Assembly: GCF_003569045.1 (NCBI RefSeq)
Contig: NZ_BFCB01000003.1
Location: 744,001-808,000 of the forward strand
Direction: 5' to 3'
Length of the DNA stretch: 64,000 bases
Origin: Aggregatilinea lenta
GTDB lineage: Bacteria > Chloroflexota > Anaerolineae > Aggregatilineales > Aggregatilineaceae
Under the pieces are notes generated by a model. The model was not told the origin of the DNA and did no database searches. It was given only the letters and a program-made list of their open reading frames with translations. The first letter of the stretch is position 1. Every line of letters begins with the position of its first letter. The position numbers and the translations under genes were made by a program. This document shows, in pieces, positions 20,580 to 29,570 of the stretch.

Positions 20580-21497
20580 TCAATCGGTTGACGTGAACCG
20601 CAAGTAGAGGATCACGGCGACGGACAGCAGCGCCATCCATACGATGCCAATCGCGCCCGCTTCGCCCAGGTTGAAGCTCTGGAACGCGGCCTTATACACG
20701 GCGACCGAAAACGTGGTCGTGGCCCGCGCCGGGCCGCCGGTCGTCATGACGTAAATGCTTTCGAAGTGCTGGAAGTTCCAGATGAAGCTGAGCAGCGTCA
20801 CTGTGCCCAGCACGCCGCTGAGCTGCGGAATGGTGACGTGGCGGAACTGCTTCAAGCGCGTCGCGCCGTCGATGGCGGCGGCTTCGTACAACTCGGCGGG
20901 GATGGTTTGCAGCCCGGCCAGCAGCATGACCGCGATCCACGGGAATGTGTTCCACGACTTGGCGATGATGATCGCCAGCATCGCGCGGTCCGGGTTGCCC
21001 AGCCAGTTGATGTTCTCGTGAATGAGGCCCAGTTCGCGCAGGAAGCCGTTCAGCACGCCATAGTTGGCGTTGAAGATCCACATCCACAAGAACGACACCA
21101 CCACGGCGGGCAGCAGCCACGGCAGCAGGAACAGGCTGCGCAGCAGGCCCCGGCCAAACAGGGGCGTGTTGAGGATCAGCGCGACCGCGAAGCCGAGCAC
21201 CATCGGCAGAGCCGTCGAGGAGAGCGTGTAGATCATGGTCGTTTTGAACAGCGCCGAAAAGTCGTTTTGCAGCACGTCTTTCACGTTGTCCAGGCCGACG
21301 AATTCCTGGCCCGGCCACAGCAGGCTCTTGTCCAGCAGACCCTGGTACATCGAGCTGACCAGCGGGTAGAGCGTGATGAGCGCGAAGAGCAGCAGGGCGG
21401 GCAGCACGAGCAGTACGCCGACCTGGCTGTCGCTCAGCTTGAACCCGCGTCCGGGGAACGACTTCGCCGTTTCCCGTGGAGTTGCGTGCGTGGTCAT
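20580..21497 (-). CDS. Sugar ABC permease, MalF type (importer 1)
   Basis: 305 residues, six TM helices starting QVGVLLVLPALLLFALITLYPLVSSMYQGL, with EAA loop YEAAAIDGATRLKQFRHVTIP. Forms the membrane channel with the MalG-type partner. GGAAAGAG lies ahead of ATG 21497. It lies 32 nt downstream of the LacI gene and is probably transcribed from the promoter at 22602-22629. Confidence 0.93.
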   Translation of the reverse strand: MTTHATPRETAKSFPGRGFKLSDSQVGVLLVLPALLLFALITLYPLVSSMYQGLLDKSLLWPGQEFVGLDNVKDVLQNDFSALFKTTMIYTLSSTALPMVLGFAVALILNTPLFGRGLLRSLFLLPWLLPAVVVSFLWMWIFNANYGVLNGFLRELGLIHENINWLGNPDRAMLAIIIAKSWNTFPWIAVMLLAGLQTIPAELYEAAAIDGATRLKQFRHVTIPQLSGVLGTVTLLSFIWNFQHFESIYVMTTGGPARATTTFSVAVYKAAFQSFNLGEAGAIGIVWMALLSVAVILYLRFTSTD

Positions 21498-21529
21498 AAC
21501 GAACTCTTTCCGGTCTTCATGAGCGTGCC

Positions 21530-22540
21530 TTAAGTGGATTTACGGTGTTTGAGCGTGGTCGGAACGCGGATTAGCCACGGTTCGTCGGGCGCGTCGTCCA
21601 GCAGCATGCACAGCCGCCGCGCCGCGATGGCGCCCATCTGGTGCATGTCGAAGTGCACGGTGGTCAGCGGCGGGTCGGTGAACTCGGCAATTTCGTAGTC
21701 GCCAAAACCCACTACGGCGACGTCTTCGGGGATGCGACGCCCTTTTTCGCGCAGCGCGCGCAGCCCGCCCATCGCGATGGTGGCGTCGGCGTAGACGATA
21801 GCATCCAGTTCCGGGAATTGGTCGAGCAGGCGGTACGTTTGCTGGCAGCCCGCCTCGGCGTTGAACCCGCTGATCGTCACCTGGCGCGGATCGAAGGGCA
21901 GATCGTTGAGCGCCAGCATGAGCCGCAGGGTATCCCACTTTTCGCGGCTGGTGGTCGTCTCGTCCGGGCCGTTGACCAGCCCGATGCGGCGGCGGCCCGT
22001 GTCGATCAGATGCTGCGTGGCGTCACGCATGCCCTGCGGAACGTCGGCCATGACGCAGTTCACGCGCAGCGGGTGAAGATGCGCGCCCGCGACCACGAAG
22101 GGAATCGCGCGCGCCTGGAGGTGCGCCACGAAGCGAGGGTGGATCATGCCGCCCAGCAGGACCAGCCCCGACACGCCCATGTCGTTGGCGAAGAAATCCG
22201 CATCAGCGGAAGAGATGTGCGAGCTTTGCAGGCGGGTGGTGATGCCGCGCTCTTCGAGGACGGCATGCACGCCGCGCCACACGGTCTGCTCGAATTCGCG
22301 CACGATGGGCTTGGCCGCAGGTCCCGCAGCGCCTTCGCTGTCGTGACGCGCGAGTACCAGCACTGACTGCGCGATGTGCGGCGTGCTGCGCAACCGCTCG
22401 ACCGGGTAGCCGAGGTCCTGCGCGGCCCGGATAACGGCCATCCGCGTGCTTTCGCTGACGCGCGGGTGGTTGTTGAGCGCCCGCGAAACTGTGGCGATCG
22501 ATACGTGGGCGCGCTGCGCAACATCTCTAACCGTAGCCAT
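21530..22540 (-). CDS. LacI-family regulator of importer 1
   Basis: 336 residues. The helix-turn-helix MATVRDVAQRAHVSIATVSRALNNHPRVSESTR is at the N-terminus, followed by the hinge and a periplasmic-binding-like sugar domain. ATG 22540 is chosen because it gives the canonical LacI start; an upstream ATG at 22570 would add ten unrelated residues. It heads the operon LacI-MalF-MalG-binding protein, and two GTAAC palindromes lie directly upstream, so autoregulation plus control of the importer is expected. Confidence 0.93.
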   Translation of the reverse strand: MATVRDVAQRAHVSIATVSRALNNHPRVSESTRMAVIRAAQDLGYPVERLRSTPHIAQSVLVLARHDSEGAAGPAAKPIVREFEQTVWRGVHAVLEERGITTRLQSSHISSADADFFANDMGVSGLVLLGGMIHPRFVAHLQARAIPFVVAGAHLHPLRVNCVMADVPQGMRDATQHLIDTGRRRIGLVNGPDETTTSREKWDTLRLMLALNDLPFDPRQVTISGFNAEAGCQQTYRLLDQFPELDAIVYADATIAMGGLRALREKGRRIPEDVAVVGFGDYEIAEFTDPPLTTVHFDMHQMGAIAARRLCMLLDDAPDEPWLIRVPTTLKHRKST

Positions 22541-22589
22541 ATTTTGAAGGTCCTGAAAAAACATCAACACGCGTTCAAAAGGCTTAACC

Positions 22590-22661
22590 TGTTACATTTG
22601 AAGTGTAACATAGCATGAATACAAGTCAATATCTGTGTGGAAATATGTAACTTGTTACATA
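22590..22661 (-). promoter_or_regulatory. Promoter with two GTAAC palindromic operators (importer 1 operon)
   Basis: Minus-strand promoter: TTGACT (22624-22629), 16 nt, TACACT (22602-22607). Operator 1, TGTTACA-N7-TGTAACA (22590-22610), covers the -10 and start site. Operator 2, ATGTAACTTGTTACAT (22645-22660), lies upstream of the -35. Two sites about 52 bp centre to centre could allow looping by the adjacent LacI protein. Confidence 0.72.
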
Positions 22662-22679
22662 AAATGGAGAGTCATGGCA

Positions 22680-22947
22680 CCTGCGGAGGGGAAATGCACG
22701 GATAGCCCTGTTGGCGTGGCAATCGGCGTGGCATGAAACAGCGTGGAGTCTAAAAGCGTGATCCGTAGGGGGCGTATTGCAATACGCCCACGGGCCAGCG
22801 GGCGGGTTCCGTCTTTGGAGTTAAAATAGGTGGTTCGAGGCGGTGTATGGGCCGTCCCTCCTTTTTGGGTTCGGGTATCGATCAGACATTTTTGTTCAGT
22901 CAGCGGACACCCACGGCTGAGTGCCCGTCTAAAAACAGGCGATTGGG
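22680..22947. repeat. Intergenic region with GTAGGGGGC palindrome
   Basis: Contains CGTAGGGGGCGTATTGCAAT and its complement (22765-22790), a member of the GTAGGGGC repeat family, and nothing else I can identify apart from the ribosome site of the next gene. Confidence 0.55.
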
Positions 22948-23202
22948 ATGCAAAAAACTGTTTTGTACCTGTGTGTGGGATCGGCGTGCCACCAGTACGG
23001 CGCGTACAAGATCCGGTTCGCGCTGGAAGACCTGCTGGCCGAGGGTGACCTGGCCGACCGGGTCGAACTCAAAGGCGCGTTTTGCCTGGGGCCGTGCATG
23101 GACGGTGTGGCGCTGAAGGTGGACGGCGAGATCATCACCCGCGTGAGGCCGGAAAATCTGGAGCAGAAGTTCAGGGACGAGATCGTGCCGCGTCTGCGCT
23201 AG
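22948..23202 (+). CDS. Thioredoxin-like [2Fe-2S] ferredoxin
   Basis: 84 residues with four cysteines spaced C9-x4-C14-x31-C46-x3-C50, the pattern of NuoE/HydC-type thioredoxin-like [2Fe-2S] proteins (YLCVGSACHQYG ... GAFCLGPCMDGVALKVDGE). It is a stand-alone domain like TM1420 of Thermotoga. An electron carrier or redox sensor for the two following genes is likely. The PAS gene starts 54 nt downstream. Confidence 0.9.
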   Translation: MQKTVLYLCVGSACHQYGAYKIRFALEDLLAEGDLADRVELKGAFCLGPCMDGVALKVDGEIITRVRPENLEQKFRDEIVPRLR

Positions 23203-23256
23203 CCGGCTGCTCGTAGACAGTCGAAAGCGGGATCGCTGGAAGTATTGGAGTGGATG

Positions 23257-23766
23257 ATGAGCGGAGCACAACGGAAAAGCCTGTGGGAACTGCTGTGGGA
23301 TTACGACCCGAACGGGCTGATCGTGCTGGACAGGGACATGAACGTCCAGATCGTGAACCCGGCGTTCTGCCGGATGTTTGGCGTGGAGGCGGACGCGATC
23401 CTCGACCAGCCCGCCGAGCAGATCCTGGACGACGTGGACGAGTTCCGGCGCGCGTGGCAGCGCGACGAAGTCGTACCTTCGCGCGAGCGCCACTACGCCC
23501 AGCACGGGGTGTATGTGCGCAAGGTGCTGTTCCCGATCCATGACCAGCAGATCATCGCGTGTATCATGGTCGATCTGACGCACGAGCAGCAGCAGCGCGA
23601 GGAGCTTCAACGCCTGAAGCGCGAGACGGCCAAGCAGATCAACGAGGTGGTCGATAACCAGATGAAGGTCGCGCAGGAGATCGCGGGGCTGCTGGGCGAG
23701 ACGACAGCCGAGACGAAGGTCAGTATGCTGCGCTTGCTGCAAATGATCGAACAGGGAACCGTCTGA
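23257..23766 (+). CDS. PAS-domain protein
   Basis: 169 residues. A single PAS domain (about 10-115; NGLIVLDRDMNVQIVNPAFCRMFGVEADAIL) is followed by a coiled-coil-like helix (EQQQREELQRLKRETAKQINEVVDNQMKVAQEI). There is no kinase, phosphatase or DNA-binding domain, so it probably passes a signal by protein contact to the SpoIIE-type phosphatase encoded 1 nt downstream. TGGAG is 6 nt before ATG 23257; ATG 23254 and TTG 23245 are alternatives. A conserved Cys in NPAFCRMF may matter for redox or cluster sensing. Confidence 0.85.
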   Translation: MSGAQRKSLWELLWDYDPNGLIVLDRDMNVQIVNPAFCRMFGVEADAILDQPAEQILDDVDEFRRAWQRDEVVPSRERHYAQHGVYVRKVLFPIHDQQIIACIMVDLTHEQQQREELQRLKRETAKQINEVVDNQMKVAQEIAGLLGETTAETKVSMLRLLQMIEQGTV

Positions 23767-23767
23767 G

Positions 23768-24931
23768 ATGGAAAGCTGTTTCCTCGACATCTGGCAGGCC
23801 AGTCTGAATAAGTCCGGCGAGGAGCTGTGCGGCGATCAGGTCAAGGTCTACAAGACTGACAGCAAAACCATCGCCGTGGTGTCCGACGGGCTGGGCAGCG
23901 GCGTGAAGGCGAATATCCTGGCGACGCTCACTTCCCAGATCATCCTGACGATGCTGCGCGCGGACGTGCCGCTCAAGGAAGTGATGAGCACGGTGTTGGG
24001 CACGCTGCCGGTGTGCCAGGAGCGGAAAATCGCCTACGCGACGTTCACCGCGCTCGAAATCGATCACGCGACGAACGCGTTCAAAATCATCAACTTCGAC
24101 AATCCGCCGACATTTTTCTTTCGCGGCGGGAAGCGGCTCGACCTGAACCGCACGCCGGAAACGATCCTCGGCAAGCAGATCACGACCGCCGAGGGCGTGC
24201 TGGAACGCGGCGACTTTTTGGGCATCATCTCGGACGGCATTTTACACGCCGGGGCGGGCAACATCTGGAACTTCGGCTGGGGCTGGGACAACGTCGCGGG
24301 CTACATGGAGCCGCTCGTCGCACGCTACCCCACGCGTGCCAAACCCGTGGTGCAGGGCGTGGTCACCAAGACGCGGTCGCTGTACGGCAGCCTGATCGGG
24401 GATGATGCGACGTTCGTGGGCCTCTGTGCGCGCAAACGTCACAGCCTGATCGTGTTCACGGGACCGCCGCTGGACCCCGAACAGGACGAGGCGGTCGCGC
24501 AGCGCGTGCTGGACTTCGGCGGGCGGCGCGTGGTGTGCGGGGGCACGACCGGATCGATCATGGAGCGCGCGCTGGGCGAGGTGATCGAGGTGGATCTGTC
24601 CACCCTGCGCGAAACCGTGCCGCCGATTGGTTACCTGAGCGAGATCGACCTGCTGACGGAGGGCATCATCACGATGTACCGCGCGCTGGAAGTGATGCGC
24701 GAGGCGAACGGCGACGAAGGACGGCTCCCGCGCGACAAAAACGGCGCGGTGATGCTGGCGCGCGAACTGCTGCAAGCAGATTCGGTGTTCTTCCTGGTGG
24801 GGCAGAAGATCAACGAGTTCTACCAGAATCCGCTGCTGCCGCGGAACCTGTCGCTGCGCAAAAATCTGGTGTTGGAAACGGCCCAGTTCCTCAAGGAGCG
24901 CAACAAAGAGGTGCGCATCGAGTTCTGCTGA
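23768..24931 (+). CDS. SpoIIE-type serine phosphatase, hydrogenase-cluster type
   Basis: 387 residues. The N-terminal half is a PP2C/SpoIIE domain: CGDQVKVYKTDSKTIAVVSDGLGSGVKAN (metal-binding Asp in SDGLGSG), FLGIISDGILHAG and the later metal site GDDATFVGLCAR. The C-terminal region (about 225-387) is an additional conserved domain of unknown role (VVCGGTTGSIMERALG, RNLSLRKNLVLETAQFLKERNKEVRIEF). This two-part form is found beside [FeFe]-hydrogenase genes in fermentative bacteria. Starts 1 nt after the PAS gene stop; the three genes form one operon. Confidence 0.85.
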   Translation: MESCFLDIWQASLNKSGEELCGDQVKVYKTDSKTIAVVSDGLGSGVKANILATLTSQIILTMLRADVPLKEVMSTVLGTLPVCQERKIAYATFTALEIDHATNAFKIINFDNPPTFFFRGGKRLDLNRTPETILGKQITTAEGVLERGDFLGIISDGILHAGAGNIWNFGWGWDNVAGYMEPLVARYPTRAKPVVQGVVTKTRSLYGSLIGDDATFVGLCARKRHSLIVFTGPPLDPEQDEAVAQRVLDFGGRRVVCGGTTGSIMERALGEVIEVDLSTLRETVPPIGYLSEIDLLTEGIITMYRALEVMREANGDEGRLPRDKNGAVMLARELLQADSVFFLVGQKINEFYQNPLLPRNLSLRKNLVLETAQFLKERNKEVRIEFC

Positions 24932-25575
24932 GCACGGCGGTTGGGGAATAAGGATCAGGGCATTAGGGTAAGGCAAGAGCGGCCCCCTTCCCCTGGCCTT
25001 GGAAGAGCAGCGGATAGTGGTTAGGCACAAGCAAAAGAGCAAGGGCGAAAGGCAAACGCGACCTCACCCCCGGCCCCTTTACAAGGGTAGGTTTTTTATG
25101 GAAGCCCTAGAAGGCTTAAGCTTTCACGAGTTTTCAAGGGCTCCAGTACGGTGAAATCGTGGGTGGTCTAAGGTCGGTTCCGTCTTAAGCACTGGCAAGA
25201 CCAGAGCATGAAACCCTCGATTTTCAACCGCTGGAAAGTGAATCACTCGCTTAAGCATTGGCGTGTGATTCCCAAGAATTAAAAACCTACCCCTGAAAGC
25301 CCCCGGCCCCTCTCCAATCTGGGTTGGAGCGGGGAGGCAAGCAAGTTCAGGTGCGATCCATAGGGGCGGAGCTTGCTCCGCCCGTTAAGGAAAAAGCCGG
25401 GTCGGGCTTGCCTTACCCCTATGGTCATCGATCCTGGCGATCAACCTTAATATTTTGTTCTTCGGTCGAAACCGTTTTACCGCCATTTTGCGGCGCATCC
25501 CCTCGACCTGAGCACCACCTCCATCACCAGAATCTACAAAGTGTAAATACGCCACCACACGAGTATTAACGGTGC
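24932..25575. repeat. Repeat-rich gap with interrupted LTPGPSP repeat
   Basis: No gene is visible. Bases 25057-25078 and 25300-25340 are the two ends of one LTPGPSP-type repeat split by a 221-bp insertion. A GTAGGGGC-type palindrome (TAGGGGCGGAGC / GCTCCGCCCG, about 25361-25384) follows, then CGGGCTTGCCTTACCCC (about 25404-25420). The remainder up to the LacI promoter is AT-richer and featureless. Confidence 0.75.
25079..25299. mobile_element. MITE-like element inserted in a resident repeat
   Basis: 221 bp without coding capacity, lower in GC than its surroundings. The ends are inverted repeats: AAGGGTAGGTTTTT (left, from 25083) against AAAAACCTACCCCT (right, to 25294). The element is flanked by identical CCCCCGGCCCCT at 25067-25078 and 25300-25311, which looks like a 12-bp target duplication. 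CTTAAGC occurs three times inside. No transposase that would recognise these ends is in the window. Confidence 0.7.
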
Positions 25576-25627
25576 TTGACAAGGGGAGCAAACTCATCTA
25601 TGATGATTTTTAGGCGAACGTTCGCCT
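25576..25627 (+). promoter_or_regulatory. Promoter and perfect LacI-type operator (importer 2 locus)
   Basis: TTGACA (25576-25581), 17-nt spacer, TATGAT (25599-25604). The perfect palindrome AGGCGAACGTTCGCCT (25612-25627), with the central CG typical of LacI operators, covers the expected start site. The LacI-family gene follows 30 nt later, so autoregulation is expected. Confidence 0.8.
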
Positions 25628-25657
25628 TCCAAAAAGAACCAAGGATTTTTAGGTACG

Positions 25658-26701
25658 ATGTCCAAAAATGTTACGCTCAAGGACGTCGCTCGTAAGGCAG
25701 GCGTCAGCTACCAGACCGTATCGAAGGTGCTGAGCGATCAAATGCGCGTCACACCGGAGGTGCGGAACCGGATCTACGCCGCCGTCGAGGAACTGGATTA
25801 CCGCCCCAACGTCGCGGCGCGCAACCTGCGCACGCAGTACAGCTACCTCCTGGGCTACTCCTGGCAGCCCGATCGCCACTACTACTTCAACCCCGTGCTC
25901 GAAGAATTCCAGCAAAGCGTCGTCGAAGCCGCCGAAGAACTGGGCTATCACATCTTGCTGTTCCCGCAGCGCCAGGATCAGGATCTGGTCGAGATCTACC
26001 AGGAGCTGGTGTTGACGGGCCGCGTGGACGGCTTCATCCTCTCCGGCCTGGAATACTACGATCCGCGCGTGCCCGCATTGAACCGGCTCAACGTCCCGCT
26101 GGTGGCGTTTGGCCGCACGGACAGCGACCACGAGTTCCCCTATGTGGACGTCGATGGGCAGGCGGGCATCTATCAGGCGGTGCGCCACCTGATGGACCTG
26201 GGCCACCAGCAGATCGCGATCCTGTGCTGGCCGGAGACGTCACGCGTGGGCACGGAGCGCTTGTCCGGCTATTTGCAGGCGATGGAAGAAGCGGGCCTGC
26301 CGGTCGATCCGGCCTGGATCGTGCGCGGCGAGCGCGAGTACGACTTTGGGTACGGGGCTGCGCCGCAACTGCTCGACCTGCCCACCAGCCGCTGCCCAAC
26401 CGCCATCGTGACCATGCACGACCTGATCGCCCTGGGTGTGATCCGCGCCGCCGAGGAGCGCGGCTTGCAGGTCGGGCACGACATCGCCATCACCGGCTTC
26501 GACAACGTGCCGGTGGTGCGCTACTTCCGCCCCGGCCTCACCACGCTCCAGCAGCCCGTCTGGGAGGTCGGCGCGCGCGTCGTCAGGCTGCTGGTCAGCC
26601 TGCTGCGCAACGAAGATCCCGGCCCGCAGCAGGTGCTGCTTGCGCCGAATCTTATTATCCGTGAATCCACCCAACCCAACCCGCCATACGAGGACGTTTA
26701 A
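25658..26701 (+). CDS. LacI-family regulator of the GH65/importer 2 locus
   Basis: 347 residues starting MSKNVTLKDVARKAGVSYQTVSKVLSDQMRVTPEVR, a canonical LacI helix-turn-helix, then a hinge (RPNVAARNLRTQYSYLLGYSW) and sugar-binding domain. The stop overlaps the start of the GH65 fusion gene (TAATG), so both are translated from one mRNA. A phosphorylated or free disaccharide is a plausible inducer, but the ligand cannot be read from sequence. Confidence 0.94.
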   Translation: MSKNVTLKDVARKAGVSYQTVSKVLSDQMRVTPEVRNRIYAAVEELDYRPNVAARNLRTQYSYLLGYSWQPDRHYYFNPVLEEFQQSVVEAAEELGYHILLFPQRQDQDLVEIYQELVLTGRVDGFILSGLEYYDPRVPALNRLNVPLVAFGRTDSDHEFPYVDVDGQAGIYQAVRHLMDLGHQQIAILCWPETSRVGTERLSGYLQAMEEAGLPVDPAWIVRGEREYDFGYGAAPQLLDLPTSRCPTAIVTMHDLIALGVIRAAEERGLQVGHDIAITGFDNVPVVRYFRPGLTTLQQPVWEVGARVVRLLVSLLRNEDPGPQQVLLAPNLIIRESTQPNPPYEDV

Positions 26702-29565
26702 TGGAAACGCGCATCAAGGCTGTCATCTTCGATCTGGATGGCGTCATTACCGACACGGCTGAATATCACTTCCTGGCCTGGAAGCGGCTGGCCGACGAAG
26801 AAGGCATCCCTTTTAACCGGCAGGATAACGAAGCGCTGCGCGGCGTTTCGCGCCGGGAATCGCTGCGACTGCTGCTCAAGGGCAAGTCCGTGACCGAGCT
26901 GGAGGCCGAACAGCTCATGGAACGCAAGAACTCGTATTACGTGGACATGCTCGACCAGATCACGCCGGACGACCTGCTGCCCGGTGTAGTCGATCTGCTC
27001 GATCAGCTTGACGCGGCGAGCGTGCTCTATGCGATCGCCTCCGCCAGCCGGAATTCGCGCCGCGTCGCAAAGCAGTTGGGCATTCTCGACCGGCTGGCGG
27101 TGCTGGTGGACGGGGCGAGCGTGACGCGCCAGAAGCCCGCACCGGACCTGTTCCGCCGTGCGGCGGCGCTGCTGGACTGCCCGCCGCACGCGTGTTTGGT
27201 GGTGGAAGACGCCGCCGCCGGGATCGAGGCCGGGCTGGCAGCGGGCATGGCGTGCCTGGCGTTGGGTCCGGCGGAGCGCTTCGCGGCGGTGGCAGCGGAG
27301 CGCGGATCGTTCGCGCGGCGCGACGACCTGCAGGATGTGGCGCTGGACGAGATCCTGGCGGTCCGCGCGTGGGACGCGGGCTGGACGATTGCGCAGTCGG
27401 GCTTCGACCCCAGGACGCAGCGCCACATGGAGACCGTATTCACCGTTGGCAACGGCTACTTTTGTAGCCGGGGCAGCCTGGAAGAGAGTTACCCGAACGA
27501 TCACCCCCTGACGCTGGCGCACGGCGTCTTCGACGACATGCCGATCAGCGTGACGGAACTGGCGAACCTGCCCGGCTGGCTGGACCTCGCGCTGACGGTG
27601 GACGGCGAACGCTTCCGGCTCGACCGGGGGCAGGTGCTCGACTTTCAGCGCCACGTCGATCTGCGGCGGGGCCTGCTGCGCCGCGACGTGCGCTGGCAGT
27701 CGCCGTCCGGTGTCGTGCTCGACCTGACTTTCGAGCGCTTCGCCAGCTACACACAGGAACACCTGGGCGCGCTGCGGCTGCTGATCACACCCGTGAACCG
27801 GGCCTGCCGCGTCGAAGTCCAGACCGGTATCGACGGGCACGTCGCCAACGATGACCTGCTTCACTGGCGTCACGGTGATCAAGGTGCGACGGATGGCGCG
27901 ATCTGGCTGCGCAGCCGCACGCGTCACAGCGGCCTGGATCTGGCGGCGGCAGCGGCGATTGGCGTGCCTGCTGAAGCGGTCACCAGCATCGTGCAGTGTC
28001 CCGGCCAGCCGCGCTTCGCCGTCGTGCAGGAGCTGGACGCCGGGCAGACGCTGTGGGTGGATAAGCTGGTGAGCTACAGCACCAGCCGCGATCCCGGTGC
28101 GGGCGAGGCAGACGTGCTCACGCGGGCGCTGGCTGCGCTCGACGGGCAGAGCTACGACGATTTGCGTTCGGCGCAGATCGGGGCGTGGGCGTCGCTGTGG
28201 GACGAGTGCGACGTGATCATCGAGGGTGACGACGAGGCGCAGGTGGCCGTGCGCTTCTACCTGTTCCAACTGCTGATCGCCGCGCCGCAACACGACGAAT
28301 TCGTGAGCATGGGGGCCAAGTCACTGAGCGGGCTGGGCTACCGGGGTCACGTCTTCTGGGACACGGAAATTTTCATTTTGCCGTTTTTCATGTTCACGCA
28401 GCCCGAAATGGCGCGCAACATGCTGATGTACCGCTACCACACTCTACCGGGCGCGCGGCACAAGGCTGCCGCCAACGGCTTCAGCGGCGCGCAGTACGCC
28501 TGGGAAAGCGCCGCGACGGGCGAGGAAGTCACGCCGCGCTGGGTGCCCTCCTTCGACGGGCAGGAGCTGGTACGGATCTGGACCGGCGACATCGAGGTGC
28601 ACATCACATCGGACGTGGCGTATGCCATTCACCAGTACTGGCAGGTCACCGGCGACGACGCCTTCCTCCGCGACTACGGCGCGGAGATGATCTTTGAGGG
28701 TGCGTGCTTCTGGGGCGACCGCGCCGAGCCGGAAACGGACGAGCACGGCCAGCGCCGCTACGCGCTGCGCGACGTCATCGGCCCGGACGAATATCACGAT
28801 CACGTCGATAACAACATCTACACCAACCGCATGGCGCAGTGGCATCTTCAACTGGCGTTCGCCGTGTTGGAGTGGCTCGACGTGTACGCGCCGAACAAGG
28901 CCGCCGCGCTGCGCGACCAACTCGATCTGTCCCCGGTGCGGCTGGCGCACTGGCAGGATGTGATCGCGCACATCATCATCAACCACGACCCCGACACGGG
29001 CCTGCTGCTGCAGTTCGACGGTTTCTTCGAGCGCGAGCGCATCGATCCGGCGGTGATTGCCGCGACGGACAAATCGATGCAGGTGGTGCTGGGCATCGAA
29101 GGGGCTAACGCCAGCCAGGTGCTCAAGCAGGCGGACGCGATCATGCTGCTGTGCCTGCTGCGCGACGAGTACGACGCCAAGACGTGGCAAACCAACTGGA
29201 ACACCTACATGCCCATCACCGACCACCAGTACGGATCGTCGCTGGGGCCGAGCTTCCACGCCTGGGCCGCCTGCGAGATGGACAAACCCGACGAGGCCTA
29301 CGGACACTTCATGCTCGCGGCGAAGGCGGATCTCTACGACGTGCGCGGGAACGCCGGGGACGGCATTCACGCGGCATCGGCGGGCGGGATCTGGCAGGCG
29401 CTGGTCTTCGGCTTTGCGGGGCTGCGGCTCGACGGAGCGGACCTTACATTGAATCCTCGTTTGCCATCGCATTGGACGCGACTGGCGTTTAACGTTCGCA
29501 TTCACGGGGAGAAAAGAGGTGTAGATATTCAAAAAGGAGGTAAGGCTATCGCTGAGCACAGGTAA
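26701..29565 (+). CDS. Fused beta-phosphoglucomutase and GH65 disaccharide phosphorylase
   Basis: 954 residues in two enzymes. Residues 1-225 are a HAD-superfamily beta-phosphoglucomutase: VIFDLDGVITDT with Asp11 and Asp13, SASRNS, and RQKPAPDLF with the conserved Lys. Residues about 230-954 are a GH65 phosphorylase: N-terminal beta sandwich, (alpha/alpha)6 barrel with FWDTEIF and GPDEYH, where Glu697 is the expected general acid. GH65 splits maltose, trehalose, kojibiose or nigerose with phosphate to beta-glucose-1-phosphate, which the fused mutase converts to glucose-6-phosphate. The linkage preference is not predictable here. The protein has no signal peptide. Confidence 0.93.
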   Translation: METRIKAVIFDLDGVITDTAEYHFLAWKRLADEEGIPFNRQDNEALRGVSRRESLRLLLKGKSVTELEAEQLMERKNSYYVDMLDQITPDDLLPGVVDLLDQLDAASVLYAIASASRNSRRVAKQLGILDRLAVLVDGASVTRQKPAPDLFRRAAALLDCPPHACLVVEDAAAGIEAGLAAGMACLALGPAERFAAVAAERGSFARRDDLQDVALDEILAVRAWDAGWTIAQSGFDPRTQRHMETVFTVGNGYFCSRGSLEESYPNDHPLTLAHGVFDDMPISVTELANLPGWLDLALTVDGERFRLDRGQVLDFQRHVDLRRGLLRRDVRWQSPSGVVLDLTFERFASYTQEHLGALRLLITPVNRACRVEVQTGIDGHVANDDLLHWRHGDQGATDGAIWLRSRTRHSGLDLAAAAAIGVPAEAVTSIVQCPGQPRFAVVQELDAGQTLWVDKLVSYSTSRDPGAGEADVLTRALAALDGQSYDDLRSAQIGAWASLWDECDVIIEGDDEAQVAVRFYLFQLLIAAPQHDEFVSMGAKSLSGLGYRGHVFWDTEIFILPFFMFTQPEMARNMLMYRYHTLPGARHKAAANGFSGAQYAWESAATGEEVTPRWVPSFDGQELVRIWTGDIEVHITSDVAYAIHQYWQVTGDDAFLRDYGAEMIFEGACFWGDRAEPETDEHGQRRYALRDVIGPDEYHDHVDNNIYTNRMAQWHLQLAFAVLEWLDVYAPNKAAALRDQLDLSPVRLAHWQDVIAHIIINHDPDTGLLLQFDGFFERERIDPAVIAATDKSMQVVLGIEGANASQVLKQADAIMLLCLLRDEYDAKTWQTNWNTYMPITDHQYGSSLGPSFHAWAACEMDKPDEAYGHFMLAAKADLYDVRGNAGDGIHAASAGGIWQALVFGFAGLRLDGADLTLNPRLPSHWTRLAFNVRIHGEKRGVDIQKGGKAIAEHR

Positions 29566-29570
29566 AATGC

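Noticed and set aside
29491-29506. A second copy of the AGGCGAACGTTCGCCT operator near the end of the GH65 gene
   Set aside because: Only AACGTTCGC matches; the left arm does not, and the site is within coding sequence.
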